Positions 39,962-49,876 are shown, counted from the first letter of the stretch. The stretch is 63,626 nucleotides of DNA from an uncultured Clostridia bacterium (GCA_947625095.1 CANQMX010000011.1:1-63626); one strand, 5' to 3'. Notes: generated by a model from the letters alone, not told the origin. Numbers and translations: made by a program.

Positions 39962-40876
39962 ATGAAATTTGGGAAAGTTGCGCGGGCGGCGAGGCTCGCG
40001 CTGCCGTTTGCCGTCATCTTTGCAGTGTTTTGCGCCCTCATCTTCTTTCCGCACGGCGCTGCGCCCGAGGCGGAGGAAAGACGGGTGGTGCGCGTATGGA
40101 ACGTGGACACCTTCGAGGGCGGGAAAGGCTCGCGCACCTCTTTCCTTGCGCGGGCGGCGCGGCTCGCCGAAAAGACGCGCGGGAATGTGTATTACTACGT
40201 CTCCTCGTACAGCGCGGAGGGATTTCGGGAGGCCGCGGAAAAGGGCGATCTGCCCGAAATTTTGTCGTTCGGCGTGGGGATAGGCGATATTTCCGCGCTG
40301 TGCAAGCCGCTCTCCTTCGATTTTGCGGGCGGAAGGACGGCGAGGGGAAGCCTTGCCGGCGCGTGGTGCGCGGGCGGGTATGCGATCTTTTCTCTGACGG
40401 ACGATTTTGACGAGGCGGGGAAGGTCGCCGTCTCCTGCGGAGGGTGCAATCTGCCCGCCGTGTGCGCCGCGCTGGAGGGCATAGAGGGCGAGGAACTATC
40501 TTCGGGAGAGGCGTATACCGCATTTTTGAGCGGGAAATACCGCTATCTTTTGGGCACGCAGCGCGACAGGCAGCGGTTTTTGACGCGCGGGGTCGCCGTG
40601 TATGAAAGGCCGCTCGAGGGGTTCTGCGACCTGTATCAGGCGGTGGCGGTGCTCTCGGAGGACGAAAAGGGGGACTGCGCGGCGTTTTTGCAGGCGCTCT
40701 TCTCCGAGGAGATCCAGGGGGCACTCTCGGACATCGGCATGAAAAGGGCTGCGGAGTGCACCGCAGAGTGGACGGTGAGCGTTTTTACGCCGCCCTCCGC
40801 CCTCGCCGAAACGGCGGAATACGCGAGGCAGGGAGAGGTAGCAAAATTTCCCGATAAATTTTTGAAAAAGGTTTGA
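39962..40876 (+). CDS. Membrane-anchored solute-binding-like protein
   Basis: A 304-aa protein with an N-terminal membrane segment (LALPFAVIFAVFCALIFF, about 12-30) and no lipobox. The outer domain begins RVVRVWNVDTFEGGKGSRTSFLARAARLAEK, with LPEILSFGVGIG later, resembling sugar-type extracellular binding proteins. No transporter genes are adjacent. I chose the ATG at 39962 because the upstream frame is repeat DNA. CATACAAT ends 5 nt before it and no ribosome site is visible. Function unknown. Confidence 0.62.
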   Translation: MKFGKVARAARLALPFAVIFAVFCALIFFPHGAAPEAEERRVVRVWNVDTFEGGKGSRTSFLARAARLAEKTRGNVYYYVSSYSAEGFREAAEKGDLPEILSFGVGIGDISALCKPLSFDFAGGRTARGSLAGAWCAGGYAIFSLTDDFDEAGKVAVSCGGCNLPAVCAALEGIEGEELSSGEAYTAFLSGKYRYLLGTQRDRQRFLTRGVAVYERPLEGFCDLYQAVAVLSEDEKGDCAAFLQALFSEEIQGALSDIGMKRAAECTAEWTVSVFTPPSALAETAEYARQGEVAKFPDKFLKKV

Positions 40877-40901
40877 AAATCGCCGCGAAGTATGGTAGAA
40901 T
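40873..40901 (+). promoter_or_regulatory. murB promoter
   Basis: TTGAAA (40873-40878), 17 bp, TAGAAT (40896-40901), overlapping the end of the previous gene. Confidence 0.72.
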
Positions 40902-40916
40902 AAAAGGAGATTAAAA

Positions 40917-41801
40917 TTGGATATTTCCGCGCTTTTGCGGGAAAAATTGCCCCGCTTGTCGCTCGAAGAGAACTTTTCCTTTGCGGCGCATACGACCATC
41001 GGGTGCGGAGGCCGAGCAAGGGTCGCCGCGTACCCCGCGAGCGAGGAGGAGACGGCCGCGCTGCTGGCGCTTCTGTCCCGCGAGAAGATCCCCCATGTGC
41101 TGCTCGGGCTGGGCGCGAACGTGCTTGCCTCCGACGGCGTCTTTGAAGGCGCGGTGGTGCGGCTCAATAAATTGAACCGCCTCTCTGCGGGCGACGGGCT
41201 GCTCTATGCCGGGGCGGGTGTGACGGGCGCGGCGCTCGTTGCGTTCGCCTGCGAAAAATGCGCGGGGGGATTTGAGCAGTTTACGGGCATCCCCATGAGC
41301 GTGGGCGGCGCGACTGCCATGAACGCGGGGGTGCGCGAGGGGCATATTTCCGACGTCGCCCTGTGCGTGAGGGCGATCGCGAACGGGAAGGTGAGGGTGT
41401 TTTCGGGCGGCGCGTGCGGATTTTCCGAAAAGGACAGCATCTTTTTGCAGGGGATCGCCGTGACGGGGGTGTACTTTCGCGCGGAGAAACAAGACCCGCA
41501 CCTCATCGAGAAAAGGATGCGCGAGTTTGCGGCGCGCAGGCGGCTTCTCCCCAAGGGGCGGAGCTTGGGCTGCACCTTTGTGAACCCCGCGGGACGGTCG
41601 GCGGGCGCCATCATCGACGCGTGCGGGCTGAAAGGCTGCAGGGTCGGCGGGGCGCACGTCTCCGAAGAGCACGCCAACTTCATCATAAACGAGGGCGGCT
41701 CCGCGGAGGACGTCGGGGCATTGGCGGCGCTCGTGAAAGAGGAAGTGCTGAAAAGGACGGGCATCTGCCTGCGGGAGGAGATCCGCCGCATCGAATTCTG
41801 A
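40917..41801 (+). CDS. murB: UDP-N-acetylenolpyruvoylglucosamine reductase
   Basis: A 294-aa FAD enzyme reducing UDP-GlcNAc-enolpyruvate to UDP-MurNAc in peptidoglycan synthesis. Motifs: AAHTTIGCGGRARV, LGLGANVLASD, GIPMSVGGATAMNAGVREGHISD (FAD binding) and RSLGCTFVNPAGRSAGAIIDACGLKG with the catalytic Ser/Cys region, ending HANFIIN. The start is TTG, supported by AAAGGAG at 8-nt spacing. It heads the murB-PHP-whiA-dnaE cluster. Confidence 0.96.
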   Translation: MDISALLREKLPRLSLEENFSFAAHTTIGCGGRARVAAYPASEEETAALLALLSREKIPHVLLGLGANVLASDGVFEGAVVRLNKLNRLSAGDGLLYAGAGVTGAALVAFACEKCAGGFEQFTGIPMSVGGATAMNAGVREGHISDVALCVRAIANGKVRVFSGGACGFSEKDSIFLQGIAVTGVYFRAEKQDPHLIEKRMREFAARRRLLPKGRSLGCTFVNPAGRSAGAIIDACGLKGCRVGGAHVSEEHANFIINEGGSAEDVGALAALVKEEVLKRTGICLREEIRRIEF

Positions 41802-41818
41802 TACATACGGAAGGAAAA

Positions 41819-42589
41819 ATGGTTTTAACGGGCGATTATCATACGCATACCAAATATTCCGACGGGAAAAATACGGTGGAGGAGAACGTCGCCGCCGCGG
41901 TGAAGTGCGGCCTACGCGAGGTCGCCATCACCGAGCACGGCTACGCGCACTGGATGCAGGGAATCTCCCGCAAAAAGACGGCGGAGTATGTGGCGCGCAT
42001 CAATAAGGCGGGCAAGGAAGCGGGCATCCGCGTGTATGCGGGGCTGGAGTGCGACCTGCAAGGCGTTTCCGGGAAGGTTGACCTGCTGCCCGAGGAGTAT
42101 GAGAATTTCGATATCTTTCTCATGGGGATGCACGTTCCCATACACTATGAGCACCTGCGCGATTACCGCTTCGGGTGGCTGAGTATGCCGCGGAAAATTT
42201 TGCATATCCCGCCCACGAAGTCGCTCGTGCGCTACACGACGCGGGCGTTTGTAAACGCCGTGGAGAAAAACCCCATTGACATTGTGACCCACCTCAACTA
42301 CCTGTGCGACACCGACGTTGCGGAGGTCGCCAAGTGCTGCCGCGACTACGGGACGTATCTTGAGATAAGTTCCAAAAAAGGGCATTTTACCGACAATGAG
42401 TTGGAAAAAGCCGCCGCGACGGGGGTGAAATTTTTGATCGATTCCGACGCGCACTCCGTAAAGCGCATCGGGGACACCGAGCGCGCCGAGATACAAATTT
42501 TGCGCGTGGGGATCCCCCTCGAACAGATCGACAACATTGACGGAAGAGCGCCCACCTTCCGCTTTGCGGAGTACAAAAAACACCTCTGA
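41819..42589 (+). CDS. PHP domain phosphoesterase
   Basis: A 256-aa PHP-domain protein, like the YcdX/HisK-type phosphatases found beside murB. Metal motifs: DYHTHTKYSDG at the N-terminus, ITEHGYAH, GLECDL, and DSDAHSVKRIG near the C-terminus. Probably a metal-dependent phosphoesterase; substrate unknown. In many Bacillota, rapZ and the yvcK-like gene follow, but here whiA comes directly after 9 nt. Confidence 0.88.
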   Translation: MVLTGDYHTHTKYSDGKNTVEENVAAAVKCGLREVAITEHGYAHWMQGISRKKTAEYVARINKAGKEAGIRVYAGLECDLQGVSGKVDLLPEEYENFDIFLMGMHVPIHYEHLRDYRFGWLSMPRKILHIPPTKSLVRYTTRAFVNAVEKNPIDIVTHLNYLCDTDVAEVAKCCRDYGTYLEISSKKGHFTDNELEKAAATGVKFLIDSDAHSVKRIGDTERAEIQILRVGIPLEQIDNIDGRAPTFRFAEYKKHL

Positions 42590-42598
42590 GGACAAGCC

Positions 42599-43477
42599 GT
42601 GAGTTTTACCGCCGACATCAAACGAGAACTTTCCGCGCTTCCGCTTCCCACGAGGGAGCAGCGGTTTTGCGCGCTTGAAGGGCTGATGGACACCTGCGGC
42701 ACGACCGAGAACGGGGGCGTGCACTTTGTGAGCGAGAACGAGACGGTGGCGGCCTTCCTCTGCGACCTCTGTGAGGAGACGTGCGGCGTGAGGATGCAGG
42801 TGGGCGCATCCTTCGACCCCAAGCGCGAACGGGACAAGGTGACCTTCTTCTGCGCGGGCGGGGACGCGGAAAAACTGCTCGCCTGCGCCGCCATTCTTCC
42901 CGAGACGGAGGAGGAGAGGACGGCATACCTGCGCGGGGCGTTTTTGGGGAGCGGAAGTTGCACCATCCCCCGCGGGGACGGCAAGACGGGGTATCACCTT
43001 GAGATCGTGTTGAAGAGCGCGGAGGGCGCGGAAAAACTGTGCGACGTGCTGGAAGGGCTGCAACTCATCGGCAACATCGTGCGGCGGGGCGACAGGCAGG
43101 TGGTGTACTTGAAGAGCCGCGAGGCGATCGCCGACTTTCTATCGATGGCGGGGGCGGGATCTGCCTTGCGCAAGATGGAGAACGTGGCCGCCGCCCGCGA
43201 GGAGAGCAACAACTTTAACCGCGTGAGCAACTGCTATGCGGGCAATGCGGATAAATCCGCCATTGCGAGCGCCATGCAGAGCGTGGCCTTCAACGAATTG
43301 AAGGAGAGGGGAATTTTAGCGACCCTGCCCGAGCCGTTGAAGGAGGCGGCGACGGCGCGCATGGAAAACCCGACGCTTTCCATAGCCGAACTTGCCGAGA
43401 GTCTGGGGCTTACCAAGAGTTGCCTCAATCACCGTTTGAGAAAACTAATGCGGATATACGGAGAGAGAAATTCATGA
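42599..43477 (+). CDS. whiA: DNA-binding regulator WhiA
   Basis: A 292-aa WhiA, with an N-terminal homing-endonuclease-like fold (RTAYLRGAFLGSGSCTIP, GYHLEIVLKSAEGAEKL) and a C-terminal HTH (SIAELAESLGLTKSCLNHRLRKLMRI). WhiA affects cell division and chromosome segregation in Bacillota and sporulation in Streptomyces. The start is GTG, after GAGGA. It overlaps dnaE by 4 bp. Confidence 0.95.
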   Translation: MSFTADIKRELSALPLPTREQRFCALEGLMDTCGTTENGGVHFVSENETVAAFLCDLCEETCGVRMQVGASFDPKRERDKVTFFCAGGDAEKLLACAAILPETEEERTAYLRGAFLGSGSCTIPRGDGKTGYHLEIVLKSAEGAEKLCDVLEGLQLIGNIVRRGDRQVVYLKSREAIADFLSMAGAGSALRKMENVAAAREESNNFNRVSNCYAGNADKSAIASAMQSVAFNELKERGILATLPEPLKEAATARMENPTLSIAELAESLGLTKSCLNHRLRKLMRIYGERNS

Positions 43478-46400
43478 CGGACTTTGTACATCTACATCTT
43501 CATACCGAGTACAGCCTGCTTGACGGCGCGGTCAAGGTGGATGAACTTGTAAACCATTGCAAGAAAAACGGCATCGATACGGTTGCGGTGACAGACCACG
43601 GCAATATGTATTCCTCGCTGAAATTTGCAGAGCGCTGCAAGAAAAACGGCATCAAATACATCATCGGCTGCGAGTTCTATGTGGTGGACGACTACCGCTC
43701 GCGCATCGACCAGCACGCCGATCACCTCATTCTGCTCGCCAAGAACAAGGCGGGGTACATCAACCTTGTTCAACTTGACAGTCTCGCCTTTGTGGACGGC
43801 TATTACTACCGCCCGCGCATCGACTACAACGTATTGAAGGAGCACACCGAGGGGGTCATCTGCCTTTCCGCCTGCCTTGCGGGGCGCATCCCGCGCCTCT
43901 TGATGGCGGGGGAGTACGAGAAGGCGAAGGAGTTTGCGCTGTATCTGCGCTCGCTGTTCGGCGAGGATTTTTACCTTGAAGTGCAGAACCACGGTATCCC
44001 CGAACAGAGGCAAATTTTGCCGCTTATTGTCAGGATTTCGCGCGAGACGGGCATCCCGCTTGTCGCCACCAACGACGTGCACTACCTCAACAAAGAGGAC
44101 TGGGAGATGCAGGACGTCTTGATGTGCATCCAGACAAAGCGCACCCTCGACGACCCCACCCGCATGAAGATGCAGACGCATGAATTCTACATGAAGTCGG
44201 GCGACGAGATGGCGGCGCTCTTTCCCGATCTGCCCGAGGCCATCGCCAATACCCGCGTCATCGCCAATAAGGTTTCGGACACCGACACGCCCTTCAACTT
44301 GAAGCCGAGCGGCGACCCCATCTACGATAAGAGCCTCATTCCGCTGTACACCGCCGACGACGGCACGCCCTCGCCCGAGTTTTTGACGAGGCTGACGTGG
44401 GAGAGGCTGCCGCAGAGATATCCCGTCATTACGGAAGAGATCAAAAAGAGGGTGGAATACGAACTTTCCATCATCATCAAGATGGGGTTTGCCGACTACT
44501 TCCTCATCGTGTGGGACTACATCAACTGGTCGCGCCTGCACGATATCCCCGTCGGCCCCGGGCGCGGCTCGGGCGTGGGGAGCATCGTCGCCTACTCCAT
44601 CGGCATCACCAACGTCGACCCGCTGCGCTACGATCTGCTCTTTGAGCGGTTTTTGAACCCCGACCGCGTCTCCATGCCCGACTTCGACGTGGACTTCTGC
44701 ACGGCGCGGCGCGAGGAGACCATCGCCTATGTGCGCAGGCGCTACCACCCCGAAAACGTCGCGCAGATCGTGACGTTCGGGACGCTTGCCTCGCGCGCCG
44801 TCATCAAGGACGTGGGGCGGGTGATGCGCGTTCCCTACGCCGAGACCGACAGGGTGACGAAACTCATGGACGGGCGTTCCACCATTCGCGAACTTTTAGG
44901 CCTCGACATCGAGAAGTTCCGCAGGAAGGCCGCAGAAGCGCAGGACGAGGACGAGAGGGAGGAGGCCTTCAAGAAACTCGCCGAGCAGGAACAGAAGCGC
45001 AACAGCGAGTTCTTGGAGATCTACGAGACGGACGACACGTTGAAGCGGGTCATCGACATGGGGCTGCGGCTCGAGGGGATGCCCCGCAACACCTCCATGC
45101 ACGCGGCGGGCGTGGTCATCTGCCGCAAGAAGATCGCCGACAATGTGCCCCTCTCCCGCAACGGCGAGGACATTACGACGCAGTTCGATATGAAGGAGGT
45201 GGAATCCATCGGGATGCTCAAGATGGACTTCCTCGCCCTGACGACGCTCACCGATATCAAGAAGACCCTCGACTACATCTACGAAGATTACGGGCTGCAC
45301 ATCGAATTCAACCAAGAGTGCGACGACCCCGGGGCGTACCAACTCATCGCGGAGGGGGACACCGACGCCGTGTTCCAGCTTGAGCAGGGTGGCATGAAGC
45401 GGTTTATGAAGCAACTGCAACCCACCTGCCTCGAAGATTTGATCGCGGGGATCTCGCTCTACCGCCCCGGGCCGATGGACTTTATCCCTTCCTATCTGAG
45501 AAACAAGGGCGACCCCGAGCACATCAAATACCTGACCCCCATGTTGAAGCCCATTCTCGATAAGACGTACGGCGTCATCATCTACCAGGAGCAGGTGATG
45601 CAGATCTTCCAGAATCTTGCCGGGTATTCGCTGGGGCAGGCCGACCTTGTGCGGCGCGCTATGGCGAAAAAGCACCTCAACGAACTCATGGCGCAAAAGG
45701 ATAAGTTCATCTACGGCGACACCGACAAGGGAGGGAACATCACGGGGTGCGCCGCGCATGGCATAGCGCCCGAGGTCGCCGCCGAACTCTTCGGACAGAT
45801 GGAGAGTTTCGCTTCCTACGCCTTCAACAAGTCGCACGCCGCCGCCTATGCCGTCATCGCGTACCAGACCGCCTATTTGAAGAAATATTACCCCAAGGAA
45901 TTCCTTGCGGGCGTGCTGAATAACCGCATCGATAAGATAGACGAGGTGGCGAAGTACATCGTCTACATGAAGGAGAAGAACATCAAGGTGCTGCCGCCCG
46001 ACGTCAACCTCTCCAAAGCGTACTTTTCGGTGCAGGGCGAGGGACTGCGGATAGGCCTCTGCGCCCTGCGCGGCGTGGGCGTTGGCGCGATGGAGAACGT
46101 GATGCGGGAGCGCGAAAAGGGCGGACTCTTTAAGGATTTCTCCGATTTCCTCATGCGGTGCACAAAGTATCTGAATAAACGCATGGTGGAGGCGCTCATC
46201 TTCGGCGGCGCGTTCGACGGCTTCGGCAAGCGGCGCTCGCAGTATGCCGCCGTCTACGAGGAGCTCATGCGGCGCATCGCGGGCATCGAAAAGCAGAAGG
46301 GGAGCGCGCAGATCTCCCTCTTCGGCGATATCATCGAGGAGGAAGCGCCCAAGGTGGAGTACCCCGACCTACCCGAGTGGGAGACATCCGACCTCCTCTC

Positions 46401-47052
46401 CAAGGAAAAATCGGTGCTCGGCGTGTATGTGAGCGGGCATCCCTTTGCCGCATATGCGCACAACTTTACCGACTGCAATTTCCACACGGGGCTGCTCTCC
46501 GACTACGAGGAGGACGAGGAGACGGGGGACAGGACTTATCACCAGATAAAATCGGGCGACGCCGTGACGATGGGGGGCATTATCTCCGCCATCAAGAAGC
46601 ACAATACCAAGGGGGGCGGCATTATGGCGTTCATCACCGTGGAAGATCTCTACGGCAGCGTCGAGTGCCTCGCCTTCTCGCGGCTGTACGAGAGGATAAA
46701 GGGCGCGCTCAAACACGACGCTGTGGTGCGGATCTCGGGCAAAATCGACCTGCCTGCGGAAAAATTGCCCGTCATTTTGCTCGATTCCCTCACCGAATTC
46801 AAGGTGGAGGAGAAGGAGGAGAGGGCGCAGACTGCGGCCTCGGGTACGGGCGAGACGCTGTGGGTGGACGCGCGGACGCTCTCCGAAGAGGACTTTGCCG
46901 ATCTTCTTGAGATGCTGGACGGCTACCCCGGGGAGATGATCGCCAAGATCCTGCACGGCGGTAAGCGGTTTGAGGCGGGCGTGCGGCTTTCCCGCGCGCT
47001 CGTCGCGGAACTGCGCGGCTTCCTCCCCGAAAGTTGCATAAAAGTTGTGTGA
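43474..47052 (+). CDS. dnaE: DNA polymerase III subunit alpha (DnaE)
   Basis: A 1192-aa replicative polymerase of the DnaE type. It starts with a PHP domain (FVHLHLHTEYSLLDG, TDHGNMYS), then the polymerase core with GPGRGSGVGSIVAY and catalytic Asp residues in MPDFDVDFC (about D403 and D405), FNKSHAAAYA, an OB fold (VTMGGIISAIKKHNTKGGGIMAFITVEDLYG) and a short C-terminus. Bacillota often have PolC as well; it is not in this window. It overlaps whiA by 4 bp and precedes pfkA, an order seen in Bacillus and Clostridium. Confidence 0.96.
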   Translation: MTDFVHLHLHTEYSLLDGAVKVDELVNHCKKNGIDTVAVTDHGNMYSSLKFAERCKKNGIKYIIGCEFYVVDDYRSRIDQHADHLILLAKNKAGYINLVQLDSLAFVDGYYYRPRIDYNVLKEHTEGVICLSACLAGRIPRLLMAGEYEKAKEFALYLRSLFGEDFYLEVQNHGIPEQRQILPLIVRISRETGIPLVATNDVHYLNKEDWEMQDVLMCIQTKRTLDDPTRMKMQTHEFYMKSGDEMAALFPDLPEAIANTRVIANKVSDTDTPFNLKPSGDPIYDKSLIPLYTADDGTPSPEFLTRLTWERLPQRYPVITEEIKKRVEYELSIIIKMGFADYFLIVWDYINWSRLHDIPVGPGRGSGVGSIVAYSIGITNVDPLRYDLLFERFLNPDRVSMPDFDVDFCTARREETIAYVRRRYHPENVAQIVTFGTLASRAVIKDVGRVMRVPYAETDRVTKLMDGRSTIRELLGLDIEKFRRKAAEAQDEDEREEAFKKLAEQEQKRNSEFLEIYETDDTLKRVIDMGLRLEGMPRNTSMHAAGVVICRKKIADNVPLSRNGEDITTQFDMKEVESIGMLKMDFLALTTLTDIKKTLDYIYEDYGLHIEFNQECDDPGAYQLIAEGDTDAVFQLEQGGMKRFMKQLQPTCLEDLIAGISLYRPGPMDFIPSYLRNKGDPEHIKYLTPMLKPILDKTYGVIIYQEQVMQIFQNLAGYSLGQADLVRRAMAKKHLNELMAQKDKFIYGDTDKGGNITGCAAHGIAPEVAAELFGQMESFASYAFNKSHAAAYAVIAYQTAYLKKYYPKEFLAGVLNNRIDKIDEVAKYIVYMKEKNIKVLPPDVNLSKAYFSVQGEGLRIGLCALRGVGVGAMENVMREREKGGLFKDFSDFLMRCTKYLNKRMVEALIFGGAFDGFGKRRSQYAAVYEELMRRIAGIEKQKGSAQISLFGDIIEEEAPKVEYPDLPEWETSDLLSKEKSVLGVYVSGHPFAAYAHNFTDCNFHTGLLSDYEEDEETGDRTYHQIKSGDAVTMGGIISAIKKHNTKGGGIMAFITVEDLYGSVECLAFSRLYERIKGALKHDAVVRISGKIDLPAEKLPVILLDSLTEFKVEEKEERAQTAASGTGETLWVDARTLSEEDFADLLEMLDGYPGEMIAKILHGGKRFEAGVRLSRALVAELRGFLPESCIKVV

Positions 47053-47142
47053 CGGTTGAAAAAAATGAAAAAACCCCCTTTTCTTTTTCCGATTTGTGTG
47101 ATATAATGCGGGAGAGAAAAGGGAATTGCAAGGAGATAAAAC

Positions 47143-48105
47143 ATGAAGCGAATCGGTCTACTCACAAGCGGGGGCGACGCGCCCGGCATGAACGCCGCGA
47201 TCCGTGCGGTCGTGCGCACGGCAATTTACTTCGGCATGGAAGTTTACGGCATCGAACGCGGCTATGCGGGACTCATCGACGACACGATGATGCCCATGGA
47301 GATGCGCAGCGTTTCGGACATCGTCCAGCGCGGGGGGACTAAACTCCGCACGGCGCGCTGCCTTGAAATGCTCACGGTGGAGGGGCAGAAACAGGCCGTT
47401 GCCACCCTCGAAAAGAGGGGGATTGAGGGGCTTGTCGTCATCGGCGGCGACGGCTCGTTCCGCGGTGCGAAGTGCCTCACCGAGAACTACGGTATCCCCA
47501 CCATCGGTATCCCCGGCACGATCGACAACGACTTGCAGTATACCGACTATACGCTCGGCTTCGATACGGCGGTGAACACCAACCTTGACATCATCAACAA
47601 GTTGCGCGACACGATGAACTCGCACGAGCGCATCTCCGTCGTCGAGGTCATGGGGCGGCACTGCGGCGATATCGCCCTCTACACGGGCATCGCTTCGGGC
47701 GCGGAGATCATCGTCGTGCCCGAGATCGCCTACGACATGGAGGACATCGTGATGCGCATCAACCGCTCGCGCGCCAACGGGAAGCACTCCAACATCATCG
47801 TCGTAGCCGAGGGCGTGATGAGCGCCGACGCATTTGCAAAGCAGTTGCAGGAGGTGACGACGTACTCCGTGCGCGCCACCAACATCGGGCACATCCAGCG
47901 GGGCGGTTCGCCCTCCATGGCGGACAGGATGCTCGCCGCGCAGTTCGGCAACAAGGCGGTGCGGCTCTTAAAGGACGGCATCGGAAACCGCGTCGTCGGC
48001 ATCCACAAGAACGAGATCATCGATATGGATATCATCGAGGCCGTCTCCATGAAGAAGAAGTTTAACTACGAACTCTACGAGACGTTGCAGATGATCTCCA
48101 TGTGA
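47143..48105 (+). CDS. pfkA: ATP-dependent 6-phosphofructokinase
   Basis: A 320-aa PfkA catalysing fructose-6-phosphate to fructose-1,6-bisphosphate. Motifs: LTSGGDAPGMNAAIRA, VIGGDGSFRGA (the Gly after GGD marks ATP, not pyrophosphate, use), IGIPGTIDNDL (catalytic Asp), MGRHCGDIAL and GHIQRGGSPS. Typical bacterial length with the expected allosteric residues. TATAAT is at 47102-47107 and AAGGAG precedes the ATG. Confidence 0.97.
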   Translation: MKRIGLLTSGGDAPGMNAAIRAVVRTAIYFGMEVYGIERGYAGLIDDTMMPMEMRSVSDIVQRGGTKLRTARCLEMLTVEGQKQAVATLEKRGIEGLVVIGGDGSFRGAKCLTENYGIPTIGIPGTIDNDLQYTDYTLGFDTAVNTNLDIINKLRDTMNSHERISVVEVMGRHCGDIALYTGIASGAEIIVVPEIAYDMEDIVMRINRSRANGKHSNIIVVAEGVMSADAFAKQLQEVTTYSVRATNIGHIQRGGSPSMADRMLAAQFGNKAVRLLKDGIGNRVVGIHKNEIIDMDIIEAVSMKKKFNYELYETLQMISM

Positions 48106-48124
48106 GAAAATTTCAGTTCACCGA

Positions 48125-48153
48125 TTGAATTTTTTGGGGGAATATAATATAAT
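48125..48153 (+). promoter_or_regulatory. Promoter of the PfkB-family kinase gene
   Basis: TTGAAT (48125-48130), 17 bp, TATAAT (48148-48153). Confidence 0.75.
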
Positions 48154-48206
48154 AGGTTCGGCGGGGTGCCGCCGCGTTTTCCCGCGAGGGAAAGAAGGGG
48201 GTCGAA

Positions 48207-49130
48207 ATGATTTTAACGGTTTGCATGAGCCCGAGCGTTGACGTGACCATCGAGTTGGATTCGTTGAACATCGGAAAGGTCAACGTTGTGAAGAGCAAGA
48301 CGCTTTCCTTTACGGGGAAGGCGCTCAACGTGGCGATCGGCGTGGCGCGCCTCGGCGCGGAAGCGTTTGCAACGGGCTTTATGTATAACGAAAACGGCGC
48401 GATGTTCGAACGCGCGCTGGACAAAGAGGGCGTGCCGTTCTCCTTTGTGTGGAACGGCGGCCGCGTGCGCGAAAACTACAAATGTATCGATAAAAAATCC
48501 ATGCTCACCGAGATAAACGACGTCGGCGAACAGGTGGGCGGGGATAAACTTGTGGAACTCATGCAGATGGTGCGCAACTTCTCCTCCCGCTCCGACGTCA
48601 CCGTCATCTCGGGCGGGCTGCCCCGCGGCGTGGATACGAGTTTTTACAGGGAACTCTTCCGCGCGGTCGATCCCAAATCGCTGCGCATCGCCGATACGGA
48701 GGGGGCGAAACTGTTTGCCGCACTCGAGGCGGGGGTGGACTTTGTGAAGCCCAACCTCGAAGAACTCGAAGAGACGCTGGGCAGGCAGTTTTACGATAAG
48801 GACGATATGCTCTCCGGTTGCCGCGAACTTTTGGATCGTGGCGCAAAGACGGTGCTCCTTTCCCTCGGCAAGGACGGCGCGATCATCACCAACGGCACGC
48901 GCAATTATTATTGTAAGAGCATCAACGTGGCGGTCAATTCCACGGTGGGCGCGGGGGACGGCATGGTCGCCGCCGCGGCGGTCTTGCTGCAACAGGGCGC
49001 GGATCTTCCCGATATCCTGCGCGCAGGCGTCGCCGCAGGCACGGCTACGGTCACGACGTTCGGGACGATCTCCTTCACCAAGAATAAATACGACGAAATT
49101 TTCGGCAGTCTGAGCGTGACGGAGTTTTAA
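48207..49130 (+). CDS. PfkB-family kinase (1-phosphofructokinase/LacC-like)
   Basis: A 307-aa PfkB kinase. The N-terminus MILTVCMSPSVDVTIELDSLNIGKVN resembles the start of FruK/LacC, and NSTVGAGDGMVAAAAVLL holds the catalytic GAGD motif. Candidate substrates are fructose-1-phosphate or tagatose-6-phosphate. No PTS genes are adjacent. It follows pfkA with its own promoter and precedes an HD hydrolase by 9 nt. Confidence 0.85.
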   Translation: MILTVCMSPSVDVTIELDSLNIGKVNVVKSKTLSFTGKALNVAIGVARLGAEAFATGFMYNENGAMFERALDKEGVPFSFVWNGGRVRENYKCIDKKSMLTEINDVGEQVGGDKLVELMQMVRNFSSRSDVTVISGGLPRGVDTSFYRELFRAVDPKSLRIADTEGAKLFAALEAGVDFVKPNLEELEETLGRQFYDKDDMLSGCRELLDRGAKTVLLSLGKDGAIITNGTRNYYCKSINVAVNSTVGAGDGMVAAAAVLLQQGADLPDILRAGVAAGTATVTTFGTISFTKNKYDEIFGSLSVTEF

Positions 49131-49139
49131 GGGGTAGGT

Positions 49140-49805
49140 ATGTTGGATCTCAACACCATCAAGGCCGACAGCGAAGTGGAGGCCATTATCATGATGTCCG
49201 AAAAGCAGATTGAGGCGCTCGGCATCACCGAACACTCGCGCAGGCACGCAAGCATCGTGAGCAAGTGGTCGGGGGATATCCTCCGCGCGCTCGGCGCACC
49301 CGAGGAGAGGGTGCAACTCGCGGAGATCGCGGGGTATCTGCACGACATCGGAAACTGCGTCAACCGCATGGACCATGCGCAGAGCGGCGCCATTCTCGCC
49401 TACAAGATCCTGACGCGCCTCGGCATGGAGCCGCGCGACGCCGCAGAGGCGATGATGGCGATCGGCAACCACGACGAGCAGTACGGCTCGCCCGTCTCGG
49501 ATATCTCCTCGGCGCTCATCATCGCCGATAAAGCCGACGTGCACAAGGGGCGGGTGAGAAAGTCCATCGACGACATCATGAAGGCGGATATCCACGACCG
49601 CGTCAACCTCGCCGCCGAACGCTCCTTCATCGCGACGGACAAGGAGGCGGGGGTCATCGCCCTGCACATCGAGATCGATACCAACCTCTGTTCGGTGATG
49701 GATTACTTTGAAATTTACTTCAAGCGGATGCAACTTTGCCGCCGCGCGGCTGCATTTTTGAAGTGCAGGTTTTCCCTCGTCATCAACGGCGTGACGCTGC
49801 TTTGA
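49140..49805 (+). CDS. HD-domain phosphohydrolase
   Basis: A 221-aa HD protein: HSRRHASIVSKW, then the HD pair in IAGYLHDIGNCVNRMDHAQSG, and AIGNHDEQYG with a further His. The core matches metal-dependent phosphohydrolases acting on nucleotides. The last ~50 residues form a separate helical tail. Substrate unknown; it lies between a sugar kinase and nrdD. Confidence 0.82.
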   Translation: MLDLNTIKADSEVEAIIMMSEKQIEALGITEHSRRHASIVSKWSGDILRALGAPEERVQLAEIAGYLHDIGNCVNRMDHAQSGAILAYKILTRLGMEPRDAAEAMMAIGNHDEQYGSPVSDISSALIIADKADVHKGRVRKSIDDIMKADIHDRVNLAAERSFIATDKEAGVIALHIEIDTNLCSVMDYFEIYFKRMQLCRRAAAFLKCRFSLVINGVTLL

Positions 49806-49876
49806 GGCGGCCTGCGCGTGTAACTTTTTGCGCCCGTATGTTTCACGGCGAAAATTCGACATTTTTCCCATCAACC

